Below are positions 1 through 8,668 of a stretch of 64,000 nucleotides of DNA, one piece after another. This DNA comes from Yinghuangia sp035454725 (lineage in GTDB: Bacteria > Actinomycetota > Actinomycetes > Streptomycetales > Streptomycetaceae), in the NCBI RefSeq assembly GCF_051388935.1, contig NZ_JBPKBI010000020.1, forward strand, positions 49,118 to 113,117, in the 5' to 3' direction. Below the pieces are notes generated by a model that did not search any database, was not told the DNA's origin, and was given only the letters and a program-made list of their open reading frames with translations. A program made the position numbers and the translations under genes. Position 1 is the stretch's first letter, and each line of letters starts with the position of its first letter.

Positions 1-317
1 ACGACGGGCTGATACCGCTGCGCAGCCTGGTGCCGGACGCCGGCCCACGGCTGCCGCTGGGCGAACAGCTCGGCGCGGACGTCACGTTCGACGTCCTGCG
101 CCATCTCCGCCCGTGCGCCGACCCCGCCGTACGCGTCCTGGACCTCACCTCGCTCGTACCCGCACTGGCCGCCGCCCTGGACACCGCGCACGGGACGAGC
201 GTCGGCGCGATCGGTCCCGCCGATCTCGCGCTGCAACTGGTCAAAGTGCCGGAGGCGATTCGTTTCGACGGTCCGGATGGGGACCGCTTCCCGGCGACCG
301 GAGGAACCCGACGATGA
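1..317 (+). CDS. Hypothetical protein, 5' end outside window
   Basis: Only the C-terminal ~105 residues are present; the frame is open from the first bases of the window to a TGA at 315-317. The visible part holds a leucine/alanine-rich helical stretch (LTSLVPALAAALDTAH) and no motif I recognise. Its stop overlaps the next start in an ATGA arrangement (ATG at 314), so the two are almost certainly translated from one message. High third-position GC supports real coding. Function unknown. Confidence 0.6.
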   Translation, partial: DGLIPLRSLVPDAGPRLPLGEQLGADVTFDVLRHLRPCADPAVRVLDLTSLVPALAAALDTAHGTSVGAIGPADLALQLVKVPEAIRFDGPDGDRFPATGGTRR

Positions 318-3300
318 GTACGCGCCCCGCCCTCGTCGTGCCGGTCGCGCTCGACGCGCTCGTGGTGAACCGGGCCCTGCTGGGCAGGGACGGCTTCCGG
401 ACCTGGCGGCAGAACTACCTGGCCCTGGACAACTTCATCAGCCCCGAACCCGAGGAGGGGGACCGGGAGACCGACGACCCCCAGTTCCGGCAGACCGGGG
501 TCCATCTGCACTGGACACTCCCCCGGGGACTGCGCCACGGCGTACAGGACCCGGCGACCGAGGAGGTCGACTACCCGCTGGTGCCCAACCGCTGGCTCGT
601 CACCCGGTTCAGCGGCACCGGCACCCGGCGGATCAGGGCGTGGGTGATCGAGAGCGACTGCCCGCACACGCCCTACGCCCTGGAGCAGGGCCACCCCCTG
701 GAAAACTCCAGCCCCTACATGGTCGCCAAGGACACGCTGAACGCCTGGCAGGCCAGCCCGGACCCCTACCGCAGCGCCCTCACCGACCCGGCCCCCCAGG
801 TCCTGCTCGGGCTCGCCTTCCCCGTCACCGACGGCACGCCCTGGACGGAACGGGCCGCGAGGGACCCGCTGTTCCTCACCGCCATGGACACCGGCGACCC
901 GCACTTCACCACGTACGTCCCACACAACACCAACGTCTTCTCCTTCATCGACGACCTGTCCGACGTCACCGCGACGGACACGCTGGGATACCAGGTCATC
1001 GGCTGGTACTCCGACCCGGCCGCCGACGTCCTCGCCACGCTCCCGCCCGGCACCTCCTACGCCGACCTGCTCACCCGGCTGGACTGGCGGGACCCGAGGC
1101 TCACCGGCAATCCCGTCCTGGACGGCGCCGTCACCCCCGCCGTACGCAGCCTCTACCAGGGCCTGGCCCTGACCGTGCCCTGGGACCCGGCCGACAACGC
1201 CGCCGCCCCCTCTCCCGACCCGCTGCACACCGTGCAGGACAACGGAACCCTCAACGTCGCCATCGGCACCACCACCGAAGACGCCTTCACCGCGCTCGCC
1301 GGACACGCCCTCCAGGCGACCGGGGCCCGGCCCGCCGCCGCGGACATGCAGCTGCTCCGGGCGTTCCTGCACGACCTGCTCTCCGTCGCCGACGAGAAAG
1401 GCGGGGACGAACGGGTGCGGCGCGAAGTGCACGCGGCCTCGTTCGCGCCGTCATCGGGCGGATACCGGTGGACGGTGACACCACCGCCGGCCGACCCGGC
1501 GCCGGACGGCACACCCGCGGCGCCCTTCACCCCGCCCGCCTGGCTCACCACCCTCAACGACGACCAGGACCGGCTGGACGCGCTGCTCGGCGAGGTGCAC
1601 GCGCTCCAGTGGCGGCTCAACTCCCTGTGGTTGAAGAACGGCATCCTGGAGTTCATCCCTCCGCCGCCGCCCGGAGATGCCCCGGACCAGGACGACATCC
1701 AGGCCGAGCTGGACCCCGCCCGGCAGGGTTCCCTCGCGCACACCCTGCGCGAAAAGACCGCCCGGGCACGCGCGTTGGCGGTCCTGGTGCCCCAGCCCGA
1801 CTGGTCCGGCCCATGTGCCACCGCCCAAGAGGCGCTCCAAGCCGGGATCAGCGCCTTCGCGCGGGCCAAGGGGCTGACCGGCGGCGCCACGCTCAAGGCC
1901 GTGCCCCGGCCCGCCTATTGGCGCAGCGCCAACCCTGTGGTGAGCGTCTCGGGCATCCAGCCCCCGGCCGACGCCGTGGTCTCCGACGAGCCTGTGCCCG
2001 TCCGTCCGTTCGCCGACGACACCCCGACCCCGCCGGTCAGCGCCGTCTCGGTCGGCGGCCGGGCCGTCACGGTGACGCCGGGACAGGGCGGGCTGCCCAC
2101 ACTGCCGGGGCTCGGCGCGCTGCCGGGCGAGGTCGCCACCCTGCTCACGGAGTACTACCTGCTGGACCCGGGCAACGCGCACGCCCTCGCCGCCGCCACC
2201 GGCGTGGCCGAGTCCGACCTCACCGCCACGCTCACCGCACACCGCCCGTCCGACTACACCGGCACCCTGCCCGCGCTGGGCCTGGAACCCTGGAGCCAGC
2301 CCTGGGAGCCGCTGTTCATGGAGTGGAACGTCTCCTACCGGCACATCCCGCACTCCGTGGACGGCCGGAGCTGCTGGGCCTTCGACGGCACCGACTACCA
2401 ATACACCCCGGGCGCCCGCCTCGACGAGGACCCGGTCGCCGTCACGGGCATCTCCGCCCTCGGCCCGCACCCCCGCAGCCTGTTCGCCTCCCGGCTGAAC
2501 GAGTTCGTCTCGCGGCACGGCTCCACCGCCCAGCGCGACCAACTCGCCGCCTGGCTCGGGGCGGTCGGCGACTGGGGCATCCTCGCCCAGGAGCTGACCG
2601 GTTTCAACGACCGCCTCGCCGCCCGCGACACCCGCGCCTTCCGCCGCCCCACCACCGGGGACGACAGCTTCCCGCAGATCGCGGGCCTGGTCGGCTACCC
2701 CGACGCCGAGACCCAGGACGCGCTGCCGGCCCGCTACCGGGGCCGGGTCACCAGCGTCCCCTACCTCCCCGGCGGCGAGAGCGCGGACTTCCACGAGACC
2801 CGCCAAGGCCAGATCCATGTGCAAGAACTCTTCCTCTACGACAAGTTCGGCCGCGTCCTCGACGTCGTCAGCCCGAACCTCCAGCAGGGCGGTCTGCACG
2901 AGTTCCGCAGCTTCCCCCTGGTCGTCGACACAGCCCTGACCACGCAGTCCTCGCTCACCCCGACGGTCGCCGCCGTCGCCCAGCTGCCCCCGCGCCCGCT
3001 CCAGCCCGCCCGGCTCGACTTCGAACTGCTGGACGCGGCCACCGGCACCCGAGTGGTGGCGACAGCCGCCGACCCAAGTCCCGTCACCGGCTGGCTGCTG
3101 CCCAACCACCTCGACCGCAGCCTGCTGCTGTACGACCCGGCGGGCCGTTTCCTGGGCACCTACCGGCTGCTCACCGACAACTCCGGCACCCGCACCGGCC
3201 AGTGGGAGCCCCCACCCGACGGCACGGTCACCACCCTCGCCCAGGTCGAGGCACTCGCCCCCACCGTCGCCGGTCTGCTGCGCTCCCGGGGCCTGGCCGC

Positions 3301-4093
3301 CGAGGCCAACCTCAGCGCGTTCCTGGACGTCATCGACTCGACGCTGTGGACCACCGACCCGCTCGGGCGCCGCGCCGACCAGACACTGTCCGCCCTCGTC
3401 GGACGACCCCTGGCCCTGGTCCAGGCCCGGCTGCGGCTGGCCCTGGACGGGCCGCCCCTGACCGACACCGGCTGGGCGGCCACCCTCGATCCGCCGGCTC
3501 CCGCCTTCACCTCCGACCCGTTCGCCGTCCGGCTGGGCGACCAGCCCGCCCGCGACGACGGACTCATCGGCTTCTTCCGGACCGCGCCCGGCGGCGGGTA
3601 CGACTACGAGCGATTCGACAGCGTCACCGCCCCCGACGACGGCCAGAGCCTCATCGTCCCGATCGGCCCGCCCGGCACCCTCGCAGACCCGCCGCCCAAC
3701 TACCTGACTCTGACCTTCGGCGATCCCACGCCTACCCGGCTGCTCCTGCTCGTCGACCCACGCGCGAGTGTCCACGCCGTCACCGGCATCACCCCCACGA
3801 CGGCCGTGACCATCCAACCACCGCATGTCGACGGGGCGTTGCGCCACCTCCAGGCCCAGTTCCGGTTCGGGCCCGTCATGGGTGGCGGCCAGGACGGGAC
3901 AATCCCGTTCCCCCGACCCTCCACCCGGCACGGCACCTGGTCCTGGATGCGTCCGGAGCAGCCGGGCGGCCCCTGGACGTCGTACGACCTGGCCCCGGCA
4001 CCGGCGAACGCGCAGTTCCCGGACCATCCTCCGACGCTCGAAGACGGCCTGCTCCAACTCCGCACCGAGCCCGAGCCCGAGCCCGAGTCCTAG
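314..4093 (+). CDS. Large uncharacterised protein (1259 aa)
   Basis: The start at 314 overlaps the upstream stop by four bases, indicating translational coupling. The protein opens MSTRPALVVPVALDALVVN and has no signal peptide or membrane segment. Early motifs VHLHWTLPRGLRHG and PLVPNRWLV stand out as probable family signatures, but I cannot name the family. The body alternates Pro/Asp/Thr-rich and aromatic segments, as in large modular structural proteins. The C-terminus runs into a Glu-Pro tail (EPEPEPES) encoded by a GAGCCC hexamer repeat that continues past the TAG stop. The downstream gene encodes a fibre-like protein, so a structural assembly or surface complex is possible; that is inference from context only. 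Confidence 0.6.
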   Translation: MSTRPALVVPVALDALVVNRALLGRDGFRTWRQNYLALDNFISPEPEEGDRETDDPQFRQTGVHLHWTLPRGLRHGVQDPATEEVDYPLVPNRWLVTRFSGTGTRRIRAWVIESDCPHTPYALEQGHPLENSSPYMVAKDTLNAWQASPDPYRSALTDPAPQVLLGLAFPVTDGTPWTERAARDPLFLTAMDTGDPHFTTYVPHNTNVFSFIDDLSDVTATDTLGYQVIGWYSDPAADVLATLPPGTSYADLLTRLDWRDPRLTGNPVLDGAVTPAVRSLYQGLALTVPWDPADNAAAPSPDPLHTVQDNGTLNVAIGTTTEDAFTALAGHALQATGARPAAADMQLLRAFLHDLLSVADEKGGDERVRREVHAASFAPSSGGYRWTVTPPPADPAPDGTPAAPFTPPAWLTTLNDDQDRLDALLGEVHALQWRLNSLWLKNGILEFIPPPPPGDAPDQDDIQAELDPARQGSLAHTLREKTARARALAVLVPQPDWSGPCATAQEALQAGISAFARAKGLTGGATLKAVPRPAYWRSANPVVSVSGIQPPADAVVSDEPVPVRPFADDTPTPPVSAVSVGGRAVTVTPGQGGLPTLPGLGALPGEVATLLTEYYLLDPGNAHALAAATGVAESDLTATLTAHRPSDYTGTLPALGLEPWSQPWEPLFMEWNVSYRHIPHSVDGRSCWAFDGTDYQYTPGARLDEDPVAVTGISALGPHPRSLFASRLNEFVSRHGSTAQRDQLAAWLGAVGDWGILAQELTGFNDRLAARDTRAFRRPTTGDDSFPQIAGLVGYPDAETQDALPARYRGRVTSVPYLPGGESADFHETRQGQIHVQELFLYDKFGRVLDVVSPNLQQGGLHEFRSFPLVVDTALTTQSSLTPTVAAVAQLPPRPLQPARLDFELLDAATGTRVVATAADPSPVTGWLLPNHLDRSLLLYDPAGRFLGTYRLLTDNSGTRTGQWEPPPDGTVTTLAQVEALAPTVAGLLRSRGLAAEANLSAFLDVIDSTLWTTDPLGRRADQTLSALVGRPLALVQARLRLALDGPPLTDTGWAATLDPPAPAFTSDPFAVRLGDQPARDDGLIGFFRTAPGGGYDYERFDSVTAPDDGQSLIVPIGPPGTLADPPPNYLTLTFGDPTPTRLLLLVDPRASVHAVTGITPTTAVTIQPPHVDGALRHLQAQFRFGPVMGGGQDGTIPFPRPSTRHGTWSWMRPEQPGGPWTSYDLAPAPANAQFPDHPPTLEDGLLQLRTEPEPEPES

Positions 4094-4150
4094 CCCGAGT
4101 CCTAGCCCGGTCCCAGCCCGAGTCGCAGCCCGAGCCCGAGTCGCAGCCCG
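4065..4150 (+). repeat. GAGCCC-type hexanucleotide repeat across a stop codon
   Basis: Imperfect tandem GAGCCC/GAGTCC/AGTCGC units span the last codons of the preceding gene and the first ~55 bases after it. Two in-frame TAG codons, 12 bases apart, lie inside the repeat as point variants of the unit. Such arrays are prone to slippage, and changes of whole units would alter only the length of the Glu-Pro tail. Confidence 0.7.
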
Positions 4151-4191
4151 GCTCCGGGCAGTCACCCGCATACGCACCAGGAGGCCTCGCC

Positions 4192-5586
4192 ATGCCCGAC
4201 AAGCCCCCGCTGCTCACCTACCGCCCCTCCACCAGCCCGGCCCCGCTCCAGGCGAGCACGCCCGGGACCGCGACCGAGGGCCGGGTCAACCTGGCCGTCA
4301 GCGCCGGCCAGGCCACCGTGTACTGCGACCAGATCCTGCTGAGCGTCCCGAAGAACGCGGAGAGCGGCGGCGCGTACTTCGCCACGAAGCCGCACATCTC
4401 CACCAGTAGCGACCGCTGGAACGTGGCGTCACTGGTCGAGGTGACCGCGCAGGAGATCGGCGCGAAGGGCAGCGCCGAGTACTGGCGGGCCACCCTCAAG
4501 TCCGCGGGCGAGGCGTACGACAAGGTCGAAGGCACCCTGGACTTCGGCATCACCGGCGAGCTCAGCGTCAGCGCAGGCACGATGGACTGCTACATCACGG
4601 AGTACTCCGCCACCACGCCCGGCCGCACGAACTACACCCACGAAACCTTCATCCTGCCCCTGCCCGTCACGGGCCCCGTCTTCTACCTGCACACCTTCCT
4701 CGCCCGCGGCAGCGCCAGTGCCACCGCCCCGAAGACGAAGTTCACGGCGAACGAGTCCGTGTACCTCTCCTGGGAGAGCAACGGCGCCTACTTCCGGGTG
4801 TACGACGGCGACGGCAGCCTCGTCTACGAGGGCCCCGACACCTTCTGCTCGCTCAGCGGCGGCCACCTCACCATGGACACCACCTTCACGCTGGAGGCGT
4901 CGATGTCGTCGACGACCGAGGGCGACTCCTTCAAGCCGGTCTACCAATACGCCACGCTCGCCCTCAGCGTGAAGGACCCGACCCTGGCCGCACTGACCGT
5001 CCAAGGGGAGATCTCGGGCCAGTCCGGTCTTGACGTGGCCGGGAGCACGTCGGTGGGGAACTACCTCACGGTGCATGGCTCGGCCAGCGTCGACAGCAGC
5101 CTGTTGGTCGGCGGCAGCGCAACCGTGCAGAGCAGCCTCAGCGTGAACGGCTCCCTGAGTGTCGAGAGCACCGTGTATGCCGAGAGCGACCTGCGTGTCA
5201 ACGGCACCCTGGACGCCAACGGCGACCTCAACGCCAACAGCGACCTGAACGCGAACAGCACCTTGAACGCCAACGGCCAAGTCAACGCGATCAGCGACGA
5301 CCACTACGTCCGGATCCGCGAACTGCGCGGCCCGATCTACGAGAAGCTCTCCATCAACAGCAATACCGAGCTGATCGAGGGATGCAATCTGAACGTGACC
5401 GGGGACAGCACGATCAAGGGCTACGGGGTGCTCTCCGACGGAGACAATATCGGCCTGCACAACACGTACTACGGCGGCTATCTCTACGCCAGCACCTACG
5501 AAAACGGCAGCGACCGCCGAATCCCCTACGTGTGGACGCCGGGCGACCGGGTCCTGGAGTCGCACTGGCGCATCTCCCGCGACTGA
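4192..5586 (+). CDS. Fibre-like protein with short beta repeats (464 aa)
   Basis: The ATG at 4192 follows a good ribosome site (CAGGAGG, 4179-4185). The N-terminal two thirds is a Ser/Thr-rich, beta-type region without a motif I recognise. Around residues 275-370 the sequence becomes a regular series of short repeats (GSASVDSSLLVGGSATVQSS, then DANGDLNANSDLNANSTLNA), as in trimeric beta-helices of phage tail fibres and adhesin stalks. A compact C-terminal domain rich in Tyr and Gly (LHNTYYGGYLYASTYENG) ends VLESHWRISRD and could be the trimer tip or a ligand-binding domain. No signal peptide is seen. It is last in the coupled run and is followed by a hairpin at 5595-5631. The fibre role is inferred from repeat character, not from a named family. 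Confidence 0.6.
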   Translation: MPDKPPLLTYRPSTSPAPLQASTPGTATEGRVNLAVSAGQATVYCDQILLSVPKNAESGGAYFATKPHISTSSDRWNVASLVEVTAQEIGAKGSAEYWRATLKSAGEAYDKVEGTLDFGITGELSVSAGTMDCYITEYSATTPGRTNYTHETFILPLPVTGPVFYLHTFLARGSASATAPKTKFTANESVYLSWESNGAYFRVYDGDGSLVYEGPDTFCSLSGGHLTMDTTFTLEASMSSTTEGDSFKPVYQYATLALSVKDPTLAALTVQGEISGQSGLDVAGSTSVGNYLTVHGSASVDSSLLVGGSATVQSSLSVNGSLSVESTVYAESDLRVNGTLDANGDLNANSDLNANSTLNANGQVNAISDDHYVRIRELRGPIYEKLSINSNTELIEGCNLNVTGDSTIKGYGVLSDGDNIGLHNTYYGGYLYASTYENGSDRRIPYVWTPGDRVLESHWRISRD

Positions 5587-5594
5587 CACCGCCC

Positions 5595-5631
5595 GAGGGC
5601 CGCACTCCGGCAGATCGGAGATGCGGCCCTC
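5595..5631 (+). terminator. Hairpin terminator after the fibre-like gene
   Basis: GAGGGCCGC pairs perfectly with GCGGCCCTC, with a second inner stem CTCCG/CGGAG. It starts 9 bases after the stop and lies before the oppositely oriented helicase pseudogene, so it may serve both sides. There is no T tract, which is common in actinomycetes. Confidence 0.6.
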
Positions 5632-5701
5632 AGGGTGCCCGAGGTCGGACAAGGCAGTACGCCCCACAATGTCCCAGTCCCTCCAGAGTCTTCTCCCCGC
5701 C

Positions 5702-6918
5702 TCATGGTCGTGACGGCAGAAACGGGCTCGGCGTACCGCTCCAGGAAACGTGCAGCGCTTCCCGTGCCCGGGTGCAGGCGACGAACAAGACACACCGCTC
5801 ACGCAGCATGTCGCTCTCGTGCTGGAGACGGTCCGCCTCAACCGGCGTGATCTCACGCGCGAACGGCAACGCGCTCGCGTTCACGCCCAGCACCGCGACG
5901 CAGCGGAACTCCAAGCCCTTCATCGCGTGCATCGTGGCCAGTCGTACGCCGTCCGTGCCGGGGCGAGGGTTGTCCTTGACCCGGACGACCGGCACATCGG
6001 CCGCCATCAACCGGTCGTAGACCTTGTCCAGCAGCACATTGAACCGGGCGCAGACGGCGATCTCACTCGGACGCACCCCCTGCCGCAGCCACTCCTCGAC
6101 GCGCTCCACCAGCGCGGCGGCCTCCGCGCTCTCGGAGGCGTAGCCGCCGGTGAACGGGCGCTTGCCGCGCAACAGCGAGCGGTATCCGACGAGCGTGTCG
6201 TACCCGTCCCCGCCGAGGTCGTCGACGCCGACGCCGTTCATGATCCCGGTCGACCACACCAGGATCTCCTCGGTGCTGCGGTAGTTGATGCGCAGTCGCC
6301 GTGTGCGCCCGGCGACCGAGATGCCGAGCGAACTGAGCGTGACCTTGGAGTCATAGATCCGCTGGTGCGGGTCGCCGGTGACGAACAGGTCGTCGGGGCC
6401 GGGCGCGACCACCGCGCGCAGCACACGCCATTGATCGTGCGTACGGCGCGCAGGACTTGGGCGTCGATGCCGAGGTCGCGAAGGACCGTGTCGGAGTGCT
6501 TGGCGAAAAGCAGTTCGGGCGCCGCGGCGGCGGCCTCCGCCATCGCGGGCGCCAGTTGCTCGATCGCGTCCACGTTTCGCACTTCCAGGCCACCGGTCAC
6601 GGAGTTGACCGTGTAGAGCCGACGCGCCGCCCAGGTGTACGCGTCGTCGTGCGGCACGACATTCAGCAGCAGGAAGGTGTCCGAGCCATCGTCGGGCGCG
6701 AGCACCACGCCACGCCAGAAGTCGTTGATCCGGATCGTGCGCATGCGGTGGTCGCGGGCGTTCTCCACCGACTCCAGGTGCAGCCCCTTGTCGGCGTGCA
6801 GCTCGGCGACGGACAGTTGCTGGAACTTGGCCATCGCCTTCTTGACCCCGGCCTTGACCGGCTTCTCCAGCGCGTCATATCCCTGCCAGAAGGTACTGGC
6901 GAACGCGAGCTGCGGCAC
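5702..6918 (-). pseudogene. UvrD-like DNA helicase with N-terminal RelE-like domain, internally deleted
   Basis: The 5' half (GTG at 6918) matches the N-terminus of actinobacterial UvrD-type helicases that carry a RelE/ParE-like domain of about 100 residues (FWRGVVLAPDDGSDTFLLLN). The frame is lost near 6440, and the protein resumes in another frame at LRAVVAPGPDDLFVTGDPHQ, continuing through later helicase motifs (RINYRSTEEI, TMHAMKGLEF, LFVACTRARE) to the stop at 5702. The whole segment with the Walker A loop, Walker B and DEAQD-type motif is missing, so neither an active helicase nor a full-length protein can be made. The RelE-like part could still be translated alone. The deletion and frame change are direct observations; the family comes from motif recognition. 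Confidence 0.85.
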
Positions 6919-7060
6919 GAGCGATCCCCCCGGTGATCTGCGAGCGACCCGAGTGTCGACGATATCCGTACCACCGCTCCCGGACGAGGGGCGCGCTCCG
7001 AGGTGGTCGGTCGGGTGGGCTGTGAGGCGTCGGCCGGCGGCAAGTCAGCGGTCCTGACGA

Positions 7061-7525
7061 TCAGTTCGCGTCGGTGCCAAGGGCAAGCTCAGCCCAGACG
7101 GTCTTCGAGGAGTGGTCGCGACTCACGGCCCAGCCCCAGCGGTCCGATAACGCGGCGACGAGAAGAAGCCCTCGGCCGGAAACCGCGTCAGGAACGTGCG
7201 GCGTCGGTTGGGGCACGCACGCGCCGCACGCATCGGTGACCTCGATGCGGAGCCTCCGGTGCTCCGACACGCCCGGCAGCACGGCGAGACACAGACGGAA
7301 CCCGTTGCGGTCGCTGCTCCCGTGGATGACGGCGTTCGCGGTCAGCTCGGCAACGATCAGGGCTGCTGTCCGGGAGACCTCGGAGTCGAGCGGCCACCCC
7401 CAGTCGGCGAGTTCGCGCAAAGCCGCGTGGCGTGCCCGGCGCGCGGCCTGCGGGGTCGATTCCAGGACACCGACGAAGCGGAGGATGGGCAGGGAAGTCG
7501 GCGGAGGAGATACCGGAGCGTTCAT
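7061..7525 (-). CDS. Anti-sigma-type ATP-binding (HATPase_c) protein
   Basis: A 154-residue protein with the GHKL kinase fold of RsbW/SpoIIAB-like proteins common in Streptomyces. The N box is AALIVAELTANAVIHG and the G box is VSGRGLLLVAALSDRWGW. The start is placed at ATG 7525 (MNAPVSPPP); a longer frame to 7570 adds only a low-complexity stretch. Such proteins bind and phosphorylate anti-sigma antagonists or hold sigma factors; the partner cannot be told from the sequence. It stands alone, about 200 bases downstream of the Gfo/Idh gene on the same strand. Confidence 0.85.
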   Translation of the reverse strand: MNAPVSPPPTSLPILRFVGVLESTPQAARRARHAALRELADWGWPLDSEVSRTAALIVAELTANAVIHGSSDRNGFRLCLAVLPGVSEHRRLRIEVTDACGACVPQPTPHVPDAVSGRGLLLVAALSDRWGWAVSRDHSSKTVWAELALGTDAN

Positions 7526-7732
7526 GTGCCCAGCGTCGCGGCGCGGAGCGGCTGCCTGCCAGCCAGGCATTCGGTACGGCGCGTATCCGTACTGTCGCGG
7601 TCAGTGCCGACGCGGTTCTGTACCGGACGGCGCTTCGTCAGCCACGGGAATGGCGGGAAACGCACGCCCTGTCCGCTCAGGACTTCGGATTGCGGAGCGT
7701 CCTCGACTGATGTCCGCCGGCGGAACGTCTTA

Positions 7733-8668
7733 CTACAGCACCCCGCGATGTAGTCGTGTCAGGTGTTCCGCGGCGTCGAACCTCAAGAGCCGGTGGGGGT
7801 GGTCGGACAACAAGCTGTCGTACAGCCGCTCGTAGTGCGCGACTTTGCGCGGTGTGCGGCCGTCGTTTCCGTACGTGGCGAGCAATTCGGTTCCCTGCGC
7901 CGCGAATCCCGTCATCGCCGTGTGGTCGATCCACAGTTCGACGCCCGATTCGTCAAAAACGGCCACGGTTTCCTTGCTGCTCGCCCCCGTCCGCCAACTT
8001 GTCCGCAATCGGGCTGTTCCCGTACGCCCACGCGAGGTGAACGCGAACGTGCACCACGCGCTCGCACCGTCGTCCAGTTCCGTTCCCGCCGTCATACGGA
8101 TCGGCTCCACCAGTCGGGCGACAACGCTGAGTTGGTTGATCCCCGAGTCCGTCCAACTCGACCCGTACGACGTGAACGCCTGTCGCCCGCGCAGGACATA
8201 CGGGTCGTGGAACGCGGCCGTCACTTCGGTGACCGGCCCCCACTCCTCGTGTTCCCCGACCATCAGCGCCGCCCATTCCACCTCCGGCGAGAACGCGAAG
8301 TGATGGGCGGTGAAGACGCGTCCGCGCACATCGGCCATCGCGCAGAGCCGGTCCAGCGACGCGACGTCATGCACGAGCGGCTTTTCGACCAATACACGCG
8401 CCGTACTGCGCGTCAACGCCTCCGCAACGAGGTCCATGTGCGAGTCCGTGGGGGTCGCGATCACGATCAGCTCGGGTTGATGCTTGGTGAGGGCGTCTTT
8501 CAGGGAGTGATAGTGCGGCGCCCGCGCCTCGCGGAAGAGCGGTGCGTCGGCCACGTTCGGGTCGACGGTGAAGTCCAACGCCACCCGCTTGTCGGCCGCG
8601 AGCACTTGGAGATGTGTCTGCGCGATATGTCCGAGTCCCAACAACCCGACACGTACGACCTCATCCAT
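7733..8668 (-). CDS. Gfo/Idh/MocA-family oxidoreductase
   Basis: A 311-residue protein with an N-terminal Rossmann nucleotide-binding motif (GLLGLGHIAQTH, residues ~8-19) and the family's EKPLVHD segment (residues ~96-102), where the Lys is usually catalytic. The C-terminal half has the expected mixed alpha/beta substrate domain. These enzymes oxidise or reduce sugars, inositols or related alcohols with NAD(P). The start at 8668 overlaps the stop of the NTPase gene upstream (TGA at 8663-8661), so the two are probably translationally coupled. An oxidoreductase coupled to a STAND-type NTPase is unusual; the substrate is unknown. Confidence 0.85.
   Translation of the reverse strand: MDEVVRVGLLGLGHIAQTHLQVLAADKRVALDFTVDPNVADAPLFREARAPHYHSLKDALTKHQPELIVIATPTDSHMDLVAEALTRSTARVLVEKPLVHDVASLDRLCAMADVRGRVFTAHHFAFSPEVEWAALMVGEHEEWGPVTEVTAAFHDPYVLRGRQAFTSYGSSWTDSGINQLSVVARLVEPIRMTAGTELDDGASAWCTFAFTSRGRTGTARLRTSWRTGASSKETVAVFDESGVELWIDHTAMTGFAAQGTELLATYGNDGRTPRKVAHYERLYDSLLSDHPHRLLRFDAAEHLTRLHRGVL

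Noticed and set aside
1451..4177. 908-codon minus-strand frame opposite the 1259-residue gene
   Set aside because: Gly/Val/Arg-rich antisense shadow caused by high GC; no ribosome site and no recognisable motif.
277..4190. Long plus-strand open frame overlapping the 1259-residue gene
   Set aside because: Composition is Arg/Pro/His-rich frame shadow text; only its part after 4192, with its own ribosome site, is real.
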